Of a stretch of DNA of 64,000 bases, positions 56,792 to 64,000 are shown one piece after another. This stretch comes from an uncultured Flavobacteriales bacterium (GTDB lineage Bacteria; Bacteroidota; Bacteroidia; Flavobacteriales_D; Crocinitomicaceae): the NCBI GenBank assembly GCA_903860985.1, contig CAIOSO010000091.1, forward strand, positions 1-64,000, written 5' to 3'. Under the pieces are notes generated by a model. That model searched no databases, was not told where the DNA came from, and saw only the letters and a list, made by a program, of their open reading frames with translations. The position numbers were made by a program, and so were the translations under genes. Each line of letters opens with the position of its first letter. The stretch's first letter is position 1.

Positions 56792-56932
56792 TTATTTAGA
56801 CGCTAAATCTGAATTTTCTGTTTGTTGAATACTCCCGTACGCATCGCAGCTAGCTGTACGTCCAGCTCCACAAGAAGCTAAAACAACGGATACTAGTGCT
56901 ACACAGATTAATAAAGTTAATTTCGTTTTCAT
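56792..56932 (-). CDS. 46-aa small lipoprotein (not in ORF track)
   Basis: Translated by hand: MKTKLTLLICVALVSVVLASCGAGRTASCDAYGSIQQTENSDLASK*; signal peptide with lipobox VLASC. Confidence 0.75.
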   Translation of the reverse strand: MKTKLTLLICVALVSVVLASCGAGRTASCDAYGSIQQTENSDLASK

Positions 56933-57041
56933 TGTTGTTTGTTTTGTTGTTTGTGAATGGTCTAACGGGTCACATTTTATAAAGTTACAATTTTTTCAAA
57001 AAAGAGGAGTTATATCCTCAAAAGTTTCGATTTTTATCCCT

Positions 57042-58727
57042 GTGAAAAAACAATTAATTTCTTTGTGTTTCCTAGTCTTTTTGCCCTTTTTATTTCTAGG
57101 ACAAAAAAAAATCGTGTTTTTTCAAAAATCACTAACTTCCTTTCCTACTTCTGTGTCGAAATTGTTCGAAGAACAAGCTTCAAGTCAAGTAGATAAAACG
57201 GTTCAATTGATTCGAAGTCAATGCATGGAGAAGGGATTTTTTCTTTGTGATTTTCAAAGGAAATCAAGTTCACCGGAATGTGATTCCGTGTTAGTTTACT
57301 TAGACACTCAGTTTACAGGCTTGATGTTAAAAGTGGATGATCCTACCAAGAAAATCCTTTCGGGCATTTTTCCAACGGAACGGATTCTACAGAAAGAAAC
57401 CCAACGCTTGAATCCAACTTCATATGTTCGGTTCATGAATCAAATACTGGAAGCATTTTTAAATCAAGGATATCCCTTTTGCCGCGTTTATTTGGAAAAA
57501 GTGGAGGTAAACAAACAAGATATTATTGCGCAACTCATTTTGGATCTTGGGCCACATTATGTTTGGAGTGAAATTCATTTAAAGAATGACTTGTCCATCT
57601 CATTAAATACCCTACAAAGTATCATCGGTATTCAATTACAAGATGAATACAATGAATCCGTATTTAACACCATTGACAAGCGTGTGTCGCAGACGGGCAT
57701 ATTTGCCTTAAAGAAAAAATGTGAAGTGTTGTTTACGGATAAAGGCGCTGAGTTGTTTGTGTATTTGGAGCGCCTTAAGGCGAGTTCAGCACAAGGAATT
57801 ATGGGATTTCAGCCCAATGCAGTAACCAATGATTTGACATTTACAGGTGATCTCCAATTGAAATTAATCAATTCGGTGAAACACAATGAATCTTTTCAGT
57901 TTGCTTGGAAAAGCATGCAAGCCAAAACACAATCCATCCAAAGTAGTTTAATGGTTCCTTATTTATTCAAGTCTCCTTTTGGATTGATAGGTGATTTCCA
58001 ATTGTATAAACGCGATTCTAGTTTTCTAGAAGTAAAATCAACATTGGGTATTCAGTATCAATTTCAAAATGGGTGGCAATTACGAGCGAACTACTATTTT
58101 GTCAATTCCTCCGTCATCTCCGCAACAAATGCAAATCCCATTTTCTCTAAGCTTGCTAGTTTCAAAACCAATAGTTACGGTCTTGTTCTTTACCGAAGAA
58201 AATTAGATTATTTTCCAAATCCAAGAGAAGGTTTTTCCGTTTTTTTAGAGGGTCAATTAGGTGAACGTAAATTGGGACAAAGCGCTGGATCGATTTGGAG
58301 AACACAGGCAACATTGGAATATTTTTATCCCATTGCGCGACGTATGACTTTGCGAGGTCACGTGCAATTCGATTCCTATCACGCTCAAACGATTTATCAA
58401 AATGAACTGTATCGCTTTGGTGGAACCAATTCCTTTAGGGGATTTAACGAGGAGAGCATCTTCGCCACCACAAAAGCCATACTTACCCTTGAATACCGAT
58501 TTTTATTAGATCAAAATTCTGCGGTTTTCGCATTTTACAATCAAGCTTTTTATGAAAACACAAGCCTTCAATATATAAACGATCGTCCTTATGGTTTTGG
58601 ATTTGGTATTTCTACCGGAACAAACTTGGGAATCTTCCGATTGGCGTATGCACTTGGGGCTGAATTTAATAATCCCTTGCAATTGAATGCGGGAAAAATA
58701 CACCTTGGATACATTTCTTATTTTTAA
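57042..58727 (+). CDS. BamA/TamA-family outer membrane protein (surface antigen domain)
   Basis: POTRA-like N-terminus; 'YRFGGTNSFRGFNEESIFATTKAILTLEYRF' beta-barrel signature. Confidence 0.8.
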   Translation: MKKQLISLCFLVFLPFLFLGQKKIVFFQKSLTSFPTSVSKLFEEQASSQVDKTVQLIRSQCMEKGFFLCDFQRKSSSPECDSVLVYLDTQFTGLMLKVDDPTKKILSGIFPTERILQKETQRLNPTSYVRFMNQILEAFLNQGYPFCRVYLEKVEVNKQDIIAQLILDLGPHYVWSEIHLKNDLSISLNTLQSIIGIQLQDEYNESVFNTIDKRVSQTGIFALKKKCEVLFTDKGAELFVYLERLKASSAQGIMGFQPNAVTNDLTFTGDLQLKLINSVKHNESFQFAWKSMQAKTQSIQSSLMVPYLFKSPFGLIGDFQLYKRDSSFLEVKSTLGIQYQFQNGWQLRANYYFVNSSVISATNANPIFSKLASFKTNSYGLVLYRRKLDYFPNPREGFSVFLEGQLGERKLGQSAGSIWRTQATLEYFYPIARRMTLRGHVQFDSYHAQTIYQNELYRFGGTNSFRGFNEESIFATTKAILTLEYRFLLDQNSAVFAFYNQAFYENTSLQYINDRPYGFGFGISTGTNLGIFRLAYALGAEFNNPLQLNAGKIHLGYISYF

Positions 58728-58730
58728 CAG

Positions 58731-59315
58731 ATGAAACTCATTTTTGCCAGTCACAACGCGCACAAAGCAACAGAAATACAAAGTATTCTTCCTGCGTGGA
58801 TAGAAATCAACACCTTGTCAGATTTACACTATTTAGACGAAATCCCTGAAAATGAGGCGACGATTGAGGGAAATTCTCAATTTAAAGCACGATTTGTCCA
58901 TGAGAAATTTGAACAAAATTGCTTTGCTGATGATACCGGCTTGGAGATTTTCGCGTTAAATGGTCGTCCTGGTGTGCATTCGGCACGATATGCCGGAGAG
59001 CAGCGCGATTCGAATGAAAACATGGATAAAGTACTGAACGAATTAGAAAGTTCATCAGATCGTTCGGCGCAATTCAAAACGGTGATCACCTTGTTTTGGG
59101 AGGGAAAGCAGCTTCAATTTGAAGGAATTGTGCGTGGACAAATTGCTAACGTTAAAACGGGGTCAGGAGGATTCGGTTATGATCCAATTTTCATTCCAGA
59201 AGGAGAATCCCGAAGTTTTGCAGAAATGTCCTTGAGTGAAAAAAATCAATTCAGTCACCGCGCTAGAGCGATCGAAAAACTTGTTTTATTTTTCAATACA
59301 CTTCCAAGTCACTAA
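58731..59315 (+). CDS. rdgB: XTP/dITP diphosphatase (non-canonical purine NTP pyrophosphatase)
   Basis: KLIFASHNAHKATEIQSIL; FADDTGLEIFALNGRPGVHSARYAG. Confidence 0.97.
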   Translation: MKLIFASHNAHKATEIQSILPAWIEINTLSDLHYLDEIPENEATIEGNSQFKARFVHEKFEQNCFADDTGLEIFALNGRPGVHSARYAGEQRDSNENMDKVLNELESSSDRSAQFKTVITLFWEGKQLQFEGIVRGQIANVKTGSGGFGYDPIFIPEGESRSFAEMSLSEKNQFSHRARAIEKLVLFFNTLPSH

Positions 59316-59661
59316 TGATGATCGCCACATTTTTAACATCGCCGTTGATAGGTGGAGTTAACTTGGTGATCTTCACACGTAATTGGTGAATTCCGTTCAA
59401 TTCTTTGCGGATACGCAGATTAATTCGTTCTCCAACGTGTTCAATTAATTTGGAACGAATGGCCATTTCCTCTTTCACAATTTGATTGATGGCAACGTAG
59501 TCTACGGTTTGATCCAGTTCGTCTGTTTCCGCAGCGGACTGAAAATCGGTCAATAAAGCAATGTCAACCAGGTAATGTCCACCAATGAGTGCTTCTTCAG
59601 GAAGACAGCCATGGTGCGCATACAATTGAATTCCATTAACCTCAATGACTTGCTTCATCAC
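59293..59661 (-). CDS. folB: Dihydroneopterin aldolase
   Basis: IEVNGIQLYAHHGCLPEEALIGGHYLVDI; VKITKLTPPINGDVKNVAI. Confidence 0.93.
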   Translation of the reverse strand: MMKQVIEVNGIQLYAHHGCLPEEALIGGHYLVDIALLTDFQSAAETDELDQTVDYVAINQIVKEEMAIRSKLIEHVGERINLRIRKELNGIHQLRVKITKLTPPINGDVKNVAIIISDLEVY

Positions 59662-61177
59662 GTAATTTTTGTATGGCAGTAAATCCAGAGGCTAGTCTCG
59701 CCAAGACTTCGTCCTTACCCAAGAATGCCGAAATATCAAACATACCTGGCCCGGCTCCTACACCTGTTAAACAAAGTCGGTAGGGCAATAATACAGCTCC
59801 AATTCCAACTTGTTTTGCTTCTAGGAAGGATTTAAATGCTTTTTCAATTTCTTCCGCAGTGAATGTTGAAATATTAGCAACGATGGCACTCCATTCTTCG
59901 ATGTAACTTGTTGTTTCATCCTTCCATTTTTTCAAAATCGTTTCTTTATCAAATTCTGTTGGACGATTGAATAAATAAGCTCCTTCTGTCAAGATATCTT
60001 GAGCAAATGTCGCACGTTCTTTCATCAACCCACAAATTTGTGCCAATCGATCCAGTGGCATATCGACTCCATCGATGGAAAGTAGTTGAGCAGCGATGAT
60101 TTCGTTACTTAAAGACCTCAAATAGTGTTGTTGGAACCATTTTGTTTTTTCCGCATCGAATTTCGCTCCTGCTTTTGAAACGCGATCAAGGGAAAATACT
60201 TCACATAATTCTTCCAAGGTGAAAATTTCCTGGGTCGTACCTGGATTCCAACCGAGTAAAGCTAACATGTTGATGAATGCTTCTGGTAAATATCCTTTTT
60301 CTCGGTATCCCGAATACAATTCACCTTCAGCGGTTGTCCAGTTCGTCGGAAACACCGGGAATCCAAGACGGTCTCCATCTCGTTTGGAAAGTTTTCCATT
60401 TCCATCTGGACGCAATAATAAAGGTAAGTGTGCAAACGCTGGACAGTCCCAGCCGAATGCTTCGTACAACATCACATGAAGTGGGGCAGAAGGCAACCAT
60501 TCTTCTCCACGGATTACATGGCTAATTTCCATGGTATGATCATCCACGATGTTTGCCAAGTGATACGTTGGCATTCCGTCGCTTTTAAAAAGTACTTTAT
60601 CGTCTAAATTATTCGTATTAACGACAACCCATCCACGAATTAAATCGTGAAAACGGATGTCTCTATTGCGTGGCATCTTCATACGGATGACGTACGGATG
60701 TCCTTCCGCTAATAGCTTCTCCACCTCCGTTTGTGGTAAGGTTAAGGAGTTTTTCAAAGAAGTACGCGAAACACTGTTGTATTGCCAATTCGGCATTCCC
60801 ATTGTCTTCGCTTGTTCGCGCATATTGTCTAATTCTTCTGCGGTATCAAAGGCGTAGTAGGCTTTGTCTTCGGAGACTAATGTCTCGGCATATGGACGGT
60901 ACATTTCTTTGCGCTCGGATTGAACGTATGGACCAAAATCCCCACCTAGTCCAGGTCCTTCCGTTGGCATAATTCCACACCAATTCAATGCATCCATGAT
61001 GTACTCTTGAGCGCCAGGAACGAAACGTGTTTGATCGGTATCTTCAATGCGAATCAAAAAAGTTCCATTGTGTTTTTTAGCGAAAAGATAATTATATAAG
61101 GCAGTTCGAACTCCACCCATATGAAGCGGGCCTGTGGGAGAAGGTGCAAAACGAACGCGAACGGCTTTTTCTGACAT
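59642..61177 (-). CDS. gltX: Glutamyl-tRNA synthetase
   Basis: VRFAPSPTGPLHMGGVRTALYNYLFA; KLSKRDGD; ATG at 61177 follows TATCTTTG (61200-61193). Confidence 0.97.
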   Translation of the reverse strand: MSEKAVRVRFAPSPTGPLHMGGVRTALYNYLFAKKHNGTFLIRIEDTDQTRFVPGAQEYIMDALNWCGIMPTEGPGLGGDFGPYVQSERKEMYRPYAETLVSEDKAYYAFDTAEELDNMREQAKTMGMPNWQYNSVSRTSLKNSLTLPQTEVEKLLAEGHPYVIRMKMPRNRDIRFHDLIRGWVVVNTNNLDDKVLFKSDGMPTYHLANIVDDHTMEISHVIRGEEWLPSAPLHVMLYEAFGWDCPAFAHLPLLLRPDGNGKLSKRDGDRLGFPVFPTNWTTAEGELYSGYREKGYLPEAFINMLALLGWNPGTTQEIFTLEELCEVFSLDRVSKAGAKFDAEKTKWFQQHYLRSLSNEIIAAQLLSIDGVDMPLDRLAQICGLMKERATFAQDILTEGAYLFNRPTEFDKETILKKWKDETTSYIEEWSAIVANISTFTAEEIEKAFKSFLEAKQVGIGAVLLPYRLCLTGVGAGPGMFDISAFLGKDEVLARLASGFTAIQKLRDEASH

Positions 61178-61192
61178 AGCTTGATTTTTGTG

Positions 61193-61200
61193 CAAAGATA
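61193..61200 (-). promoter_or_regulatory. -7 element (TATCTTTG) upstream of gltX
   Basis: Minus strand TATCTTTGCAC 15 nt before the ATG. Confidence 0.55.
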
Positions 61201-61313
61201 CATCAAATTACGCCGTTTTCTCGATATTTTCATGTGTAGAAATCAGTTGAATCGTTGATAAGCGTCATGTTTTTATGTTGGAAACATACGGAACTTTGTA
61301 AAAAAGAAAAGAC

Positions 61314-61697
61314 ATGACAACAAAAGAAAACATCTTCGATCAGCATTTGGAAAATCAAGATTGGTTGAAAAGAATGGATTTTTATAAGGAAGAAATCCTA
61401 ATTCTAAAAGAGCGTTTGGAAGAAGTAACAGGAAAAAATAATGCACCTGAATTCTTGAAGGATGTAGAACATTACCAAAATCAATTCATTGTTCAACGAA
61501 ACAACATCGACGAATTAGCTCATTCGATAAAGGTGAATGAAAGTGGATTAGTGAAGGAAGTGAATTCGAATCCAGTAGCCGTTGACCACCGAAAAGTGGA
61601 AAGCCACGCGGCTGAATCCGATTTCATTGCTTATTTTGAAAAGAACTTTGCAGGTTTAAGAGCGGACTATAACAAGTTCTTATCCAAGTGGATGTAA
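61314..61697 (+). CDS. Uncharacterised 127-aa protein, predicted helical
   Basis: MTTKENIFDQHLENQDWLKRMDFYKEEILILKERLEEV...; own upstream gap. Confidence 0.75.
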   Translation: MTTKENIFDQHLENQDWLKRMDFYKEEILILKERLEEVTGKNNAPEFLKDVEHYQNQFIVQRNNIDELAHSIKVNESGLVKEVNSNPVAVDHRKVESHAAESDFIAYFEKNFAGLRADYNKFLSKWM

Positions 61698-62630
61698 TTA
61701 TTCCACGCAATACAGCGTATCATAACACGGAGAGAATCCAGCCCAGACACCAAGAAGTCCGGGTATGTTTGTTGGAACATTCACAGGGGTCGAAAATGGA
61801 CTAGAAGCGGAATTGAGTTGCGCATATTTTTTGTCGTAGAAAGAATACACTTGTTGATCCATTTTTGAAAATTTAACGACGACAGAGTCACCTAATCGGT
61901 AATAGCGTTTATATGCTTTGAGGTGCGTGGTGTCCTTGCGCTTTAATGGATTTTCGTAGTAAAATTCGATGGTTTGACCATCAAAGAATTGATCAGAGAA
62001 AAATCCACCAAATCCTCGTTTGTAAATATCGTCGATTGGAGCGCCGTTAAACGTATTCACGCGTTTAACCTCCCACTTATAGGCATCAAATTGCTGAACG
62101 GGATCACTCAATTTTGCCCATGAATAACCATATTGATTTGTTCCTGGTTCGGATTTCCAGTATATAGTATCTAATGGCGTCGGAGTCGGTAAGTAGGTTG
62201 TTCCTTGGTAGGTTTTACCTTGGTAACTAATGTGTAAGGTATAGGATTGACTAGCCTCCGCAATGAGAACGGTTGAACTATACACTTTTATCGGGAGAAG
62301 TAAGGCTTCGTTCCAATCTAGGCGAAGCATTTCTGCCACTTTTTTCTGACTGTCAATCGGCAGTTCTGGAATGGTATAAAGTGTCAATGGAAAGGTGTCA
62401 TTTCCGTGAATGACTGAAAGATTTGCGTCGTAAACAAATCGGGAAATATATGTCGCCAAATCACTTTGCTCATAAATATTTGCACTTTGTGAAAGTAGAA
62501 CAATGGGATGTCCCCCTGTTTCGATGATTCCATCAACAACGAGCTGATTTTGATAACCTGGAATATCGATTTTCACTTCCTTGGTGCAGGAAAACAACGT
62601 GATTAATAGGAATATCCACCAACTTTTCAT
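61698..62630 (-). CDS. DUF4249-like lipoprotein
   Basis: Lipobox ITLFSC; 'QNQLVVDGIIETGGHPIVLLSQSANIYEQ' resembles DUF4249 N-terminus. Confidence 0.75.
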   Translation of the reverse strand: MKSWWIFLLITLFSCTKEVKIDIPGYQNQLVVDGIIETGGHPIVLLSQSANIYEQSDLATYISRFVYDANLSVIHGNDTFPLTLYTIPELPIDSQKKVAEMLRLDWNEALLLPIKVYSSTVLIAEASQSYTLHISYQGKTYQGTTYLPTPTPLDTIYWKSEPGTNQYGYSWAKLSDPVQQFDAYKWEVKRVNTFNGAPIDDIYKRGFGGFFSDQFFDGQTIEFYYENPLKRKDTTHLKAYKRYYRLGDSVVVKFSKMDQQVYSFYDKKYAQLNSASSPFSTPVNVPTNIPGLLGVWAGFSPCYDTLYCVE

Positions 62631-62647
62631 ACAACGAAGTTAGGGAA

Positions 62648-63550
62648 TTATTCAATGGCATGTTTCCAACAAGCAACTTTGCGGGCACTGACTTCAATTT
62701 TACCCAAAAACAAACCCGCAAAACCAACCTGATGAACCAGCGTGTCTTTGTCTTGTTTGTTTCGGTGCACGGAAGGCGCCTCCATGAAGGTATGTGTATG
62801 TCCCCCGAGGATGAGGTCTATGTTGCTATTTTCCACTGCGAGACGTACATCGGAAGGTTTTTTCGCATCTGGATAACTGTAGCCTAAATGCGACAGACAG
62901 ATGATGAAATCACATCCTTGTTCGTATAATTCCTTAGCGGTGCGATTGGCTGTTTCAATTGGATCTAAATAAACAGTAGCGCCGTAATTGTCGGCAGAAA
63001 CAAGTCCCTCGAGTTGAATCCCTATACCGAAAACCCCAATTTTCAATCCTGCTTTATGAAAGATTTTGTAGGCTTGTGTTTGCTCCTTTAATACGGTATT
63101 CGAAAAATCATAATTTGCACATAAAAATGGAAAATTGGCGAATTGTTTCGCTTTCAAAAAACCATCTAAACCTATGTCGAAGTCATGATTACCCATGGTG
63201 GCGGCATCATACTTCATCGCGCTCATGAGTTTCATTTCCAATTCACCGTGGAAAAGGTTGAAGTAGGGTGTTCCTTGAAAAATGTCTCCAGAGTCCAATA
63301 GCAGAACATGTTCTTCTTGCGTTCGAATGTCGTCGATGAGTTTGGCTCGACGCGCAACACCACCTTTGTTTGGGAACTTTGGATGATTGGCTGGAAATGG
63401 GTCAATTTGTGAATGGGTATCATTCGTGTGTAAAATGACCAATTTCTTTTCTTTTAACACCTGAAGTTGCTTTGTCCATTGAAAGGAATTCAATAATAGC
63501 AATGAGCTAGAGCCCAAAATACTTGTTTTCAGAAAGGATCTTCGTTTCAT
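62648..63550 (-). CDS. Metallophosphatase domain of 5'-nucleotidase family, Tat signal peptide
   Basis: KRRSFLK Tat motif; LVILHTNDTHSQIDPFP; GNHDFDIG; LSHLGY; GGHTHTF. Confidence 0.92.
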   Translation of the reverse strand: MKRRSFLKTSILGSSSLLLLNSFQWTKQLQVLKEKKLVILHTNDTHSQIDPFPANHPKFPNKGGVARRAKLIDDIRTQEEHVLLLDSGDIFQGTPYFNLFHGELEMKLMSAMKYDAATMGNHDFDIGLDGFLKAKQFANFPFLCANYDFSNTVLKEQTQAYKIFHKAGLKIGVFGIGIQLEGLVSADNYGATVYLDPIETANRTAKELYEQGCDFIICLSHLGYSYPDAKKPSDVRLAVENSNIDLILGGHTHTFMEAPSVHRNKQDKDTLVHQVGFAGLFLGKIEVSARKVACWKHAIE

Positions 63551-64000
63551 TTACTGGATTCGGTTTTCGGATGAAACAATCAAATTTTTCTGTGTTTTCG
63601 CTTCCTCAATGAATACATCGCGTAGCAAGGTTTTTTTGTCACTTCGTTCAACGGCATCTTGAAAAAAGTCCATGCGGTCTCCGCCATTGGCAAGATAATC
63701 AGTGGTAATTACCCAAATATATTTTGTGTTTTCTGACACTCCGTTTACCGTCAATTTACCATTAATCATCAACGCATTCGAAATAGGTTCTCCACCACTT
63801 TGTTGCAGGTAAGATTGTATTTTATCCAAAGAGGCAAGAGGCATACGCAACCAAACTACACTATTTTCGAAAGGCATGATGCGGAAAATATCTCCCAAGG
63901 TCACGGGTCCTTTTCCAATGGAGGAACGTAGTCCGCCAGTATTTAACAAACAAAAAATGGGTTCAGAAAGTTTTACTGTTCTCGTTTGATTGACAAACAA
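63551..64000 (-). CDS. 5'-nucleotidase C-terminal domain protein (truncated by window end)
   Basis: LLNTGGLRSSIGKGPVTLGDIFRIMPFENSVV; TTDYLANGGDRM. Confidence 0.88.
   Translation of the reverse strand: MFVNQTRTVKLSEPIFCLLNTGGLRSSIGKGPVTLGDIFRIMPFENSVVWLRMPLASLDKIQSYLQQSGGEPISNALMINGKLTVNGVSENTKYIWVITTDYLANGGDRMDFFQDAVERSDKKTLLRDVFIEEAKTQKNLIVSSENRIQ

Overview
This 64-kb chromosomal window is from a Bacteroidota bacterium. Gene content (gldD/gldE, TAnnTTTG -7 elements, Bacteroidota-style operon order) suggests Flavobacteriales, possibly Crocinitomicaceae/Fluviicola-like; that placement is inference. It is mostly conserved core genome. From the left: the edge of a surface-polysaccharide locus (acetyltransferase, Wzy-like, GT4, Wzx-like), hbd, NUDIX, eno, carA, then the complete str-S10-spc-alpha ribosomal super-operon on the minus strand (rplQ to rpsL, 7.6-24.8 kb). 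Next come pdhB, clpX-clpP, an OmpA/TPR lipoprotein, folK-gldD-gldE-ssb-topA, miaB-sigma54 activator-lptE-TPR-secG-groESL, an uncharacterised three-gene envelope cluster, dusB, manC, sprT-like, mlaE-mlaF, tRNA-Leu(UAG), tig, a LysR / peroxiredoxin-thioredoxin-small-protein module, prfA-pyrF, a BamA/TamA-like protein, rdgB, folB, gltX, a DUF4249-like lipoprotein and a split 5'-nucleotidase. I see no mobile element, CRISPR array or defence island. Three genes missing from the supplied ORF track were recovered by reading: rpmD, rpmJ and a 46-aa Cys-containing lipoprotein. Nothing is clearly a dramatic new system. The best leads are a candidate structured RNA upstream of rpsD, a sigma-54-like promoter with an upstream dyad before groES, the repeat-built C-terminal tail of L17, the uncharacterised envelope cluster at 42.6-46.5 kb, the tiny lipoprotein, and several promoters that imply leaderless mRNAs.
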